Shown here: piece after piece, positions 43,456 through 55,058 of the stretch
Layout of the letters: every line of letters starts with the position of its first letter
How positions within the stretch are numbered: position 1 is the first letter of the stretch
DNA from: Chara braunii
Taxonomy: Eukaryota; Streptophyta; Charophyceae; Charales; Characeae
Direction of reading: 5' to 3'
DNA length: 64,000 nt
Assembly: GCA_003427395.1 (NCBI GenBank)
Contig: BFEA01000347.1
Coordinates: 277,716-341,715 of the forward strand
The notes under the pieces: generated by a model
What the model was told of the DNA's origin: nothing
The model's database searches: none
Seen by the model: only the letters and a program-made list of their open reading frames with translations
Position numbers and translations under genes: made by a program

Positions 43456-43620
43456 TCATCAAGATCTGCCTGTTACTAAGCCGATTGACAGAGGGAGACT
43501 GCTGAAATGTGCAAGAGAGTACCGGGTCAGATTCAGGCATCACGCGGACCCAAATAAAAACCGTTGGTTCATGGAGGAGCTGACTAAAACAGCACCTCAG
43601 GTTGTTGCTGATTATGAATA

Positions 43621-44129
43621 GAAGGGGAAAGCTACTTTGTTGAAGCATCTCAGCGGACTTTCGAAGCTAAGGAGGAGGGAGTGCGAGGAATGAACCCTCA
43701 CGAGGGCCCTTTTGCCAATTATGCTGGGCCCCCCAGCAAGCCACGTGCCCCTAAGTGAGCAGTTGAATGGTCAACAGAAGGCAATCCGATTAGCAGAAAT
43801 CCACAGCATCATTCGATAGACGGAGATAGGAGGGGAATGAAGAAGAAGAAGAAGGAGAGGGAGACCGGGTAGAAGGAAGAAAAAGATGGGGAGAAGGAGA
43901 GGCAAAGCATAGAAGCCAGTGCAAAAGAGTCCCCGAACGCGACTGAATATTGAAAATAGTCGTGAAAGCACCAAAAAAATGGCGGGATGACCCGACCGGT
44001 TTCGACTGCTCTGCCAAAGCAGTCTCATCAGGGGTCGTAAAGTCGACGCAGGTACTAATCACTAAGGCTAAGACAGCTTAAGGAAATATGAAACGAAACA
44101 AGAAAAGAAATATCACTCTCCCAGGCAGC
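43621..44129. other. No gene recognised
   Basis: Follows the gypsy stop; may be its 3' untranslated part. Contains GA-rich sequence at 43836-43900 and an inverted GCAGTCTCATC-type segment near 44020, with no other feature. Confidence 0.4.
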
Positions 44130-44560
44130 GATGTGGCCTCAGGCCTCTCAGGGAATGAGAAAGCAGCGTGTGATGGCCACGTCCCACGGTTGGGCTGCTT
44201 AACTGCTGCGGGCCCGGTTGTGGCCTGGGCGTAGACAGTTTGGCCGGAAGCCAGGCCACTGGGCACTCGCTCGCCAGACCAAGGGGACCAGGAAGCAGGC
44301 CGCACTTTCGATATAGGAAAGTGGGCAGGGCAGAGCCAGCCATTCGGGCGCCAGGCTGCTGGGCGACAGCGCTGCCATTGTATGTGGTCGAGGTCATGAC
44401 TAGAGCGCTGGCTGCCTTGGGCGCACACGGTCGCAGAGAGGTGTGGGGGCATTGCGATGGCAATGGGACGCGAGCGGCCAAAGCCGGACCTGCTGGCAAG
44501 GTGGCTGGCGTGGGCGATGGTGGTCTTCGGGAAGGGGATGCACAATGTGGGTGGAGAGGT

Positions 44561-44658
<98 letters not shown>

Positions 44659-44995
44659 GTGTATGCGGCAGTCTGCATGGGCGACTTCGTCACGTACATT
44701 GGTCTTCGGCTGGACGAGACTCCTGGTTGCATGTCGTAGTGGTAGTCTAGCATGGGTCTGAGTAGAGGTAGGCTAGGCAGTGGGCGCCAATCGAGAAGGG
44801 CGACATTGGACACACCGCTGATGATGGCGAGAAGAGGCTCACATCGACATTTGAGTTCAGTGCATTGGTCTTATTTGGCCTGTATCTCAGTGCATTCTGC
44901 ATTCTGGTTTCTGCTTCGGCCATGACTAACTGGGCTTCAGTGTGATATTGCAATTTGGTTTTCTGTCTATGGCTCTCGCTCATTTTCCTCGTATT
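44130..44995 (+). repeat. LTR family B, copy 2 (inverse orientation)
   Basis: Reverse-complement match to 27668-28466: GCGATGTGGCCTCAGGCCTCTCAG at the left end through ATATTGCAATTTGGTTTTC and GCTCTCGCTCATTTTCCTCGTATT at the right end. It includes the compound (GT)n(GA)n tract at 44562-44654, where copy 1 has (CT)n. It ends about 48 bp before the first visible KH exon. Confidence 0.75.
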
Positions 44996-45042
44996 GTCTT
45001 CCGTTTCTGTGTATTGGAACTCCATCGCATTGAGATGTGCAG

Positions 45043-45149
45043 GATTCAGGAGGCAGCCCCCCAGACACTAACAAAACAAGTCAAGTGAGGCTAATAGTTC
45101 CAAACGCCGTATGTGGTGGGATAATTGGCAAAGGAGGCGCTACAATCCG
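45043..45149 (+). CDS. KH gene exon (first half of KH domain)
   Basis: Acceptor GAGATGTGCAG/GATTCAGG, donor ATCCG/GTATGG. 35 codons plus 2 nt: [20 protein letters not shown] then [15 protein letters not shown]. The pyrimidine-rich sequence upstream of this acceptor lies at and just beyond the end of LTR family B copy 2. The exon ends inside the GXXG loop helix, a common intron position in this family. Confidence 0.9.
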
Positions 45150-48100
45150 GTATGGTGTTTTGACAGTCATCTGTTGTTGGTCCCTTTTTTTTAATTATAA
45201 AAAGTGCAACGCACTTGAGATATCATTATTGAGCTGACTAGCTGCGGGTAATTCAGATTTATTTTGATTGCATCTAGATTCGAACTTGGGTCTGTACTTC
45301 AATGGTTTGTGGGTGTACCAACAGAGCTAGGCCCATTGCCATCTCTTCTTTGTCCTGTTGAGCTGCCCTCTGGCTTTTCTCAATCTTGGTATTCATGTTT
45401 TGCATGTGTATTGATGCATTGAACATGCAGGAATTGGCCATTCCCTTAAAAATGAACTGCTAATTTGTATGTATCGTGCTGCCCTCCCAGTTTGCTCTGG
45501 TGTTCTGCTTGTGTCCGCCATCCTGGCTTGTAGTGGTCAAGAGACTTGGCTGGGCCTTGCGCCCAGATGTACGGATCTATAACTATTACTTCTGCTTGTG
45601 TCCGCCATCCATTATTTTCTTCTCCGCTTTTATTGCCTTTCAGGGAGTTCATCGCTTCTCACAATAACCTTTTGCCACGAGTATTGGCACCACATGTTAC
45701 AGCTTTGTAAAATGTTTTTGAAACAAGCATGATTGGGTTGCAACAGTCAGAGTGTGTGGTGGAAACTCGAAAAGGCATGGAATACGGAAAAGATGGCTGT
45801 TATTATTTATAATTCGAGAATAACGCTGCTGTCTTAAACCACCACTACCCCCGCCAGCCTAAAATGGACTTGCCTGGCCTTAATGGCCGGGTTCTTAGGG
45901 GGGGCGGCGACCGGCAGGTGCAGGCGGGTCCGGTCCAAGAATTTTCAAGTGCGAACTTTGCCGATTTTTTGCACTCAGAAAAATTGGCAAAGAAATCTGA
46001 AAATTTGATATCCCTGTAGATTAGGCCGTGATCTTTCCAGGAAAAATATCATAAAAAAAAAAAAAAAAAAAAAAAGACCGTGAAGTAAATGCCGCGCCAT
46101 TTCATCACATTTTCCATTGTTGCTACTCTACCACGTATGGGCCAACGGGAAAAGTAACCCAACTTCCATGAATTTTTGCGATCAGAAGCATTACCCAACA
46201 ACTCTGAAAATTTGAGGGTCCGAAGATTTTGTTGTGATCTTTACAGGAAAAATAATTAAAAAAAAAAATAAATTCAGTTGAACCGCGAAATCAATCGCGG
46301 GGGTAATTCGATGCATTTTTGAATTTTGTCACTCCGCCAGTTCCCCCTACTGTGCTATCGGCAGCTCTCATGGAACTGTGTTACCGGTTCCCCCTAATTT
46401 ATGACGGCGGGGGTAGTGGTGGTTTAATCAACTATGGTTAATGTCTTGGTAAAATAATTTTTAGGCTGTGTGGCAGTTGACCATGTGAAAACTGGCTTTG
46501 GTGTGCAAGAGGTGTCTTCACTATGTTAATGTTTTGGCACTGTGTGCTTCACAGCCTATGGCCCTATAGAGTGCAAGAGGTCTGTTCCCTATTTGAAGTC
46601 TTGGCACTGTGTACTTCCCAGCCTATGGCCCTATGGTACATTAAAAAAGAAAACAAGGGCTAAGGCCTTGAGATATCATCATCGAAAGGACCGGCCCTAG
46701 GCGATTCAGAATTGTAGTATTTCACTCGTTTGTTTCCAGTAGAATTCGAACCCACAGCAGTTTGGGGGTGTACCAACTGATCGTCATTCAACTTCGCTTG
46801 GTATTGAAGTCACTTTCTTGTGTTGCTGCAGTTTGTTTGTGGTGTTGGGGCATTCAACTTCACTTGGTATTGAAGTCACTGTCTTGTGTTGCTGCAGTTT
46901 GTTTGTGGTGTTGGGGCATTCTACAAAAGGATTAGATGGAGCTGTGCATTGTGTTGAAGTTTTGGCATCAACGGGACTATTGCTCTGTCCTAGCGTCATA
47001 TGATGCTCATACATGTACATGGAAGGGCAATGTGAGGGTGGGACATTTTCATTTTTCTGTTGGTGCCAGAGATTGTCTTCGTCCTGTTCGGTGCAAGCAT
47101 CGTACGACGGTCATGCATGTTTCGTTTTGCCGTCTTACACCTAAGCATCCGCTGAGTAGTGCTAAACAGACCATTCTGGCAGTCCTGTACAGACCGCTAC
47201 AGACTTTTAAGTGTATCTGCTGCGGTCCAAGTCTAGGAGCGAATCTGTAGTCTTCTTGAGTTTGGTACACAGGAAAGAGGAAAAGGAGGTTTATGGTTCA
47301 GAGTGAAGATGCAGGCCAATGGGCCTAAAGGAATGGGTTAGGCACAGTAGGCTAGCATCCCAGCCTGAAACAGTTGCAGGTGCAGCCTACCGTCTTCCCC
47401 CGAACATAATGCATACGCTTTGTATCCGAGTTATCAAGATGAAATCCAAAGTTCTAATAGAATGCATATGCGTTGTATTTGAATATACGGGATGTTCGAA
47501 TAGATGCATGTGTGGTATTCGAATAGAAAGCAGCCTATGCATTGTCTTTGTTTACAAAGCATATGTGTCATGTTTGGGGGAAGATGGTAGGTCTGGACTA
47601 AGCATGCGGCTATTAGGCCTGGAGCGACTGGTACAGCAAAGCATGTTCCCTAGCGCAACCTCAAACGGTTCTGGGACACGAGTGAGTGACAATGAGTACC
47701 TGGCAGAGGCAAGACTCCCAGGATTACCTCTAAAGAATCTCTAAACCTTTGCATCTGTCGAACCATGAAACCCAACAGGGGAACAGGTTAGGATAGAGCC
47801 CTCCAGCTCAGGTCTAAAGATGCTGAAGAAGGAGCCTGAGTCTAATCTAAAGAGCACAGAGGAGGGAAATATAGTGAAGCAGCATATATATAATACAGAG
47901 GAGGATGTCATTGGAAGATTTGGAGGCTGGTCAGACCAGAATGTAAGAGCTGGCAGATGGGAAAAAGGGAGCTATCATTGAGAGACTGAAATAGCTCTAT
48001 GTGAAATTGTCATACATATTTCAGAGATATTGCTGTTGTGGACGGACAACAACAGTAGAATCGATAACTTGATACTGTAGATGACCGCTTGCCAAGCAGT

Positions 48101-51100
48101 CAGATTTTCAAAGATGATGGATTCTATAAATAGATGGACATAGGAAGTGGGTGCTATTCACCAGAGTCTTCCTGCAGTCTTCACCCGAATAGAATGCCCA
48201 GTATGCCTAACAGTCAGAATTGCAAAAGATGATGGGTGCTATTCACCAGAGTCTTCCTGCAGTCTTCACCTGAATAGAATGCCCAGTATGCCTAACAGTC
48301 AGAATTGCAAAAGATGATGGATGCTGTAAATAGATTGACATAGGAAGTGGGTGCTATTCACCAGAGTATTCCTACAGTCTCCATCAAAATAGAATGCCCA
48401 GGCATTATTCCCGTCTCTTGGCTGAAAGTTGCCCCAGATACAGCTATAATGGCTGGGCCTTTTGTTTGGGCGAAGAGGGCAGGCTGGTGGCTGAAGCATT
48501 GCACAGTATGATCGTTATGTCTAACAATCAGACTTAGATAGCGGATGCTACAAGTAGATTGACATAAGAAGTGGGTGCTATTCCCCGAGTCTTGCTACAG
48601 TCGTTCCCCAAATAGAATGCCATGGGAATTTTATTTATTCCTGTAGTTTTTTATGGAAAATAATTGCAGTTCCTTTTCATATGTGGGCACCTGATGTATA
48701 CGAGGGTTCTCCTAGTTTTGTCACAGCTTTCTTTTCTATAACACCTAAAGATTGCTGTTCTTGCAAATATGTTACATGTGTTTCTTTATAATTTTGCCTA
48801 CTAAAATAAAAAAAAACTGTAACAGGCGAGAGGTGGAGCAGAGAGAGAGAGAGAGAGAGAGGAAGGAGAGGAGAGGGAGAGAGTGAGAGCACACACCCAC
48901 GCTCACTCACTCGACACGACTGATGGACTCGACAGACGCAGACAAAGTAGCGGAGTCACAAAGTTGAAGTCTTCAATTCTCGATGCCGGAGGGGCGAGTC
49001 ACATAAAGCGAGCACAGTAGCTGAAAACTGGTTGTTGGCTGTGCCAAATGGGGACCGGGTCTGCAAGGCCCTGGGCATGGAACTTCAAAAATGGGATTTT
49101 GGGAGTGGGCCAAAACGGGGCTGCAGCAGGAAACAGTGAAAAGGCTGTAGGCGGGCTTGTGGCCCGCAGACCAGGGATCGAGCCCTGGCCTGTTCGTAAC
49201 AAAAGCTCACCAATAAAGCTACTAGTGCCTGGCAGACTAATATATATTGGCTAAAGTAAAAAACAGGAAAGTAGTAGAGAAGATAGCCGTTGTACGGACT
49301 TAACAGGTCAGGTTTTATGTCGATCATATAAAGTACCTACTCATAAAGAAAGTGCTGAAGAAACCAGTCCATGACTTAACATGAGTAAAATACAATTTGG
49401 GGGTTGAGAGTTCAATTCTTTCCAAGCATGGGCCTATAACTCAGTTGGTGAGAGTATACGCCTGATAAGTGTAAAGTTCACTAGTCCAAATCTACTTAGG
49501 CCCACTCTGCTCTGCTGGAGAGCCGTGCTCGCAAGAGCATTTTCTTTTCTTTTACTTGATTTTCTTTCCTTTGGCCTGTCATCTCACGGTGAGCGCACCA
49601 CAAAGTGATTATCCCTGTATCTTGAGTGAAAGTTGTCCCAGAGACATCTACAATGACTGGGATTTCTATTTGAGTGAAGACGGTAGGCCGGTGGTTGTGG
49701 CATCATCTATATTCGTGACAACCCAATCTTTTGTGGGCGAGGTCCTTGCACCCGGAATAAAAGCATCACTTCAATGTTAAGTCTCACAGTGCTCGTCCTT
49801 CAGGACATCCGTTAAAATTGAAACCTTACAGAGAAGATTAGCATTGCCCCTGCCAAAGGATGACACACAGAGATCGAGAAATGGCCCAAAAAAAACAAAA
49901 GAGTCTCCCAGTGCGTAGTTGATGTCCTCCCGTGCCGACTGCGATCGCAGGGACTTAACCAGTTTGGAGAAGACTAGCATAGCCCCTGTGTAGTTGTTGT
50001 CCTCCCGTGCCGATTGCGATTGCAGAGACTCAGCCAGGCTTTGTCCCTGTTCTTGGTCCTTTCTACTCTTGTGACAGCCACATTGACCATGCCTGCCACT
50101 GCAGTTTCTAAACAGAACAATGCTTTTACATCTGTAGCAGAAGCGAGGACTTTCATCAAATGCATCAAGACAGCCAAAGAGCATGAAGCCATCGTAGGTG
50201 TGGTCTATCTTGGGGAAAAGGCAGATAATTCGTTCATGGGTGAATGGCAATATGACGGATTGATAACGTAGTTTCTCTGACTGAGATTTACGACTTTAAA
50301 CTACCAGTATGTGTCCCAGTTATGTGGATGACCAAAACGTTTTCCATTATAAATGTACTCAACTGGGTGCAGGCTGGCTGGTACATCCTGAAATGGTCGA
50401 CGGGCTAGCCGGCGCACCTTGCTCTTGAACTGGTGCCTTACTGCAGTTATATTTCAACGATAGTGCTGCGCAAAAGATGTTAGATGAGTTACACGAACAC
50501 CAGGGAACACAGATGACCTGGTGCTTCAGCCGAATAGAACACGAGGTCATTATCGCCGTATCTGGACTGAAAGGTACAGCTATGATGACTGGGCTTTTTT
50601 TTTGGGTGAAGATGATAGGTAAGTACTATATAGGTGCAGCTCCCAGCTGTCGTTGATTATCGAGTTCTGAAAAATGCTTCTCCGGACTTGCCATTATGCC
50701 GACTGTGGATGCTAGTTGCTTCTCCAGAATTGCTTCTCCCAGCCGGCAAGGAAGAGGCCCAGTGCTTCAGCAGGAAGAGGGGAAAAGACAATGCTTGTTG
50801 AGTAGGTGTCAAAGATTATTCATTTAGAGGAGCTAGCAGTGCCTACCTATGAGAGCAACTTATATGCTTTATGTCCAGGTACTTGAACATTTGAAGCGTA
50901 ATGTTCGTGGTAGACACGTATGGGAACAACTCATATGCCCTATGTCTTGTATATAAACATTCGAAGCATTATCTTCATGGTAGACACCACCTATGGCAGC
51001 AACTTGTATACTCTATGGCATATACGCGAACATTGGAAGCATTTTCTTCACGGTATGGAGGCAAAGTCAAACAATGTTATCGTCTGGTGGAGTAGGGCAC

Positions 51101-53470
51101 AGTGACAATTTTGTGAAGCCCTGAAGAGCTGGTCGACGTGGATATGATTGACTTGATGCTGACACATCAGAAAGGCAATTTCAGTGTGGTTGCTGGCGAG
51201 CATTCATGCATAGCAGACTTCCTATTTGCTGTGGTAATATGGCTAGGCATAGATGCTAGTGTATGGCAGTAGGTAGGTTACTCCTACCCAAGGGACAACA
51301 TATTTAGATTACCTCAAAAACTAAGACAAAACGCCGAGCTGGAGTTTCAGCAAAGCTTGGCGTGCAGTGGGAATCTGCCTCGTTGAAAAAAAGAGGCTTG
51401 GATGTACTTGCGGGTTAAGAGTCTATTCACGTGTCATGATACTGCAGCTCACTTTGGTCTTCGGAAGAGATTTATGTTGATGTGTTACAACAGTTTGGGT
51501 TGCTTGGTATGAGGCACGATGCACATGCGTATGTAGGAAGTTGTGATGCTTATGTTATGATCCTGCCTATCTTGAAGTGCAATAACACAAGAAAAGACAA
51601 TGCGGTTCAAACGCAGCTGAAATGAAATACCTAAGTAGACAAAGGAGGGAGAAGAAATAACAATGGAAGAAGAAGAATATGTACACCAGGAAGACCTTGG
51701 AAAGAGAAATAGAGAAGAAATAAGAATGGAAGAAGAAGAATATGTAGAATATGTACACCAGGGAAGACCAGGTTCGTCTTCACAATAAATCCCCCTCCAA
51801 CTTGCCATCACCTTCAACCTCCTTATCTCCCCCAACTTCTTCTTCACAACAAATAATAGGAATAACAATGAAAGATTGAACGAGAACCTTACTGCCAGTA
51901 AGCTCATGAGGTCCAACACAGCCATGTCGTACACTCTCCACCTTTTCCTAGTACGTGGCTATACTGGAGCATCGGAGCCCTGCTCTGGTGTTCAGTTCTG
52001 CCGCCTCTACTATGGATGCCATGCCGATTTCTGCCCCCACCTCTATGGGGCCTTCCAGGTGCAGCGCCTCCGAAGAAGATGAAGATGCCATTCACCATAG
52101 CCAGGTGAGCACCCCTGTCACTCTCCTCCCTCGTCTGCTCCACCATAGCTGAGTGGAGGGGCCGGGCTGCCTTCTTCCTCCCCAGCACTGGACATACCAA
52201 GCGCTCGCTCCAGCAGGGATCCAGCAGCTCACACCAAACTTGCACACCGCGAAATGAGTACTTAGCTCCCCCCAAAGATATACTAGGCAGGTGCCTCCTT
52301 GGACGGTGGATTTCCAGGCCGCCTGGCGTCCCAAGCTACCGGTACCTGCCTCCTTTCGGAGGGAAACATCATTGCAGGTCTGATGTCGTTCGCTGCAGGC
52401 CCTAGACTCTACTGGACCGGTACCCCTAGACCTAAGCCTACTGGACTCGAAATCCCTTCGGCATCTAAAGGTACTAACTTTTTCTCTTTTTCTGCCTACC
52501 TACCCACTACTGAAGTGCTTTCTGTCCTACGCGGGCATAGCCTACCTACCCACTACTGTGTTTTCCATCCTACCGGGTCTAGCCTACGGCTATGTCCCCA
52601 CTGCGACCCAGGCCACAGGTAAGTACCAGGCCCGAGCGCCTTCTCAGCATACAGCACCTGGCGCCTCACACACATTTCTAAGCAATCATGCACTCAGACA
52701 GACACACACAGAAACGCAGCGTACACGCACACACGGACTTAGAAATCTCAGCAGAAAGGGGGAATCTTAGCAAGTCAAGCAAACCAGTGGCAGGACTCAC
52801 AAAACGGCAGAGTTCTCAGTCTGTGATTTTGCAGGTCATTACATAACCCCCCTCTCAAGTTCAGTTTGACGAGTAACTCGGTCTGAGTCCCTTCAAAATG
52901 CACCATAGATGATCACTGCAAATGGTGCTGTTGTGTGTGAAGGCGGGCTTCTGTCAAAGACACAATGTGATTCGCTATGACAAGAGGTGCATTCCTGAGT
53001 AAGGCTTGGACCCCACTGGCCGGTGGCTGGAAAAATGTGGTTGGACGCCAGATGCTGGCCACAGCGACTGGAAAAGGAGAGTCATTTTGAGCGGACTCTA
53101 CCGCCACTGACAAGAATGGCACATGAGATGGAGGCACTTCCCTGAAAAGGAGAACGAATGGGGCCATCCGAAAAAGGAAAGCGCAAAGAAGGGCGCGGCA
53201 CAGAAATGAAACAAGGCGCATAACCACGCATGTCCTCATGCCACAATGTGCCATTATTGTGCATTCCCTCGGACTTCTGGTGGTCTGGCCTCTACTGACC
53301 TTCGGATGCCATCGGTTGGCATGCGCCCCTCCACACTCTAGTGGAGGGTACTTGGAAAAGAGTCCACCAGATGTTTTCCAGCTGCCAGCGATGTCGAAAA
53401 TACAACCAAGGGCCTTTCCAGAGCTGTTTCTCTGGGCAGTGGAGTCCCGAGTGTGGTTTAGCTCACTACC

Positions 53471-53522
<52 letters not shown>

Positions 53523-54882
53523 ATTGCTGCGCACACAGCTCTCGCTCGCTGCCAAAGAGGGTCAGATTAAGTGCCTGACTCTGAAGGTGTTGTGGTGCAG
53601 ATTCAGGCGCTTAATCCGACCCTCTTTTCGATGTCTTCCCCAGAAAAGAGCATACGGTCATTATGCCTGTATTTTGGGCAACTTTCCATGTTGATACAGT
53701 GATAATGACCGTATCTTCTGTTCGGGGTAAGAAAGGTGGTGAGACCCCCATTTTACGTACCTGTCTGCCAAAACGTCCGGATTCAGGTGCTACCACCAAT
53801 CCTCTCTCTCTTGCTCTCTCCGTCACACACACACACAGACACACATGGGGTTGGTGCTTTTTTGCTGGTGGAGTCCTCTATCTTAGGTAAGTTGCTTCTT
53901 GCCCTCCACGGTTCCACCCCTGAAATAAATATATGTATGTATGTATGTATATGCAAGTGTGCCGCTTCGGTGGCAGGCGGGGTGTGTGGGCACTTGGCGC
54001 TGCATGGTGATTCATCTGGTTTAACTACAGTCAATGTGGGAAGCCTTGTACAGGAGAAGCACAGCAAAAAGGGAGTTCAAAGAACAAATGAGAGGGACAC
54101 CCAGAACAGACAAAGTGAACATAGTTATGAAAAGTGATTTATGCTCCGTGTTGCTTGCTGTAGAGGTGAAACTGTTTTATTGATGGAATTTCTCAACTCG
54201 TGTTTTCATCGTCCACGATGGGACTAGATTTGATTCGACTTTGGATCTACTCAGCTGGGTGGAATAGGGGCTGTTGTGGTGAAAATTCAAAGCACACACA
54301 CACACAAGCGACATGTGGAACTAATGGGGGAGGGTATCGAGGAGGGAGTGGTTTGTGGAGGAGGAGGAAGGAGGAGGATGGTTATGGAAGGGGAGGAGGG
54401 TGATGCCCCTGGACCCCCTAAGGGCCTTCACAAAAAAAAAGGATGTTCACGTTCGCTTGGTTTCTGAGTGCATTCACGTTCGCCATTGACTGTACGCAAT
54501 CTCTGGATGAACGCGAATGCGGTGCTACACAGTTCTCTGCAAAGACGCTTGCTTGAACATTGGAAAGGAAAGGGAAAAACGAAAACAGTACCACTGACTG
54601 CTATCCTTTTCGTGGTCTTTTCCCAGATCATTTGTGGAAGATTCTGGAGCAAATATCAAGCTCTCGTCACAAGATCAAGCATTACCTGGTGTGACAGATC
54701 GTGTTGTCACAATAACGGGCACCCTGGACCAGCAATTGCGGGCTGTAGCCCTCATTGTTACAAAAATGTCTGAAGATCCCAACTATTTGTTGTATGCTAA
54801 CATGCCTATTTCCTACCCAGGTATGATTTCTATCCAAGGTAACGGTCAGTGTTTCTCATATCTTGCGCATCATTATTTGAGG

Positions 54883-54961
<79 letters not shown>

Positions 54962-54962
54962 N

Positions 54963-55058
<96 letters not shown>

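Larger units (their letters stand above)
41080..43620 (+). mobile_element. Gypsy integrase-chromodomain fragment, split by a solo LTR
   Basis: Plus strand. 41100-41191 reads PLPIPADSGQSVSMDFMDT (integrase core with the first catalytic Asp in MDF). The core continues after the inserted LTR at 42471 (KRRIFVVVHQVTTYGRLV; second Asp in SIVNDKDVHF). The integrase tail has NAFHSTTGVSPNELHLGW, GHRVCVKVREF and a TYPVFHVSKLAPF-type linker, and a chromodomain remnant lies at 43427-43620 (EYRVRFRHHADPNKNRWFMEEL). The catalytic Glu region is garbled. Frameshifts and a tandem duplication (43064-43455) make it inactive. Confidence 0.82.

Noticed and set aside
50014-50271. 85-codon plus frame with a hydrophobic N-terminal part resembling a signal peptide
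   Set aside because: Sits in a KH intron on repeat-derived sequence overlapping a U6-flank duplication; no motif.
53341-53480. Short frame with [14 protein letters not shown] resembling an integrase zinc-binding end
   Set aside because: Only one Cys pair fits, the His pair is absent and nothing downstream resembles an integrase core.
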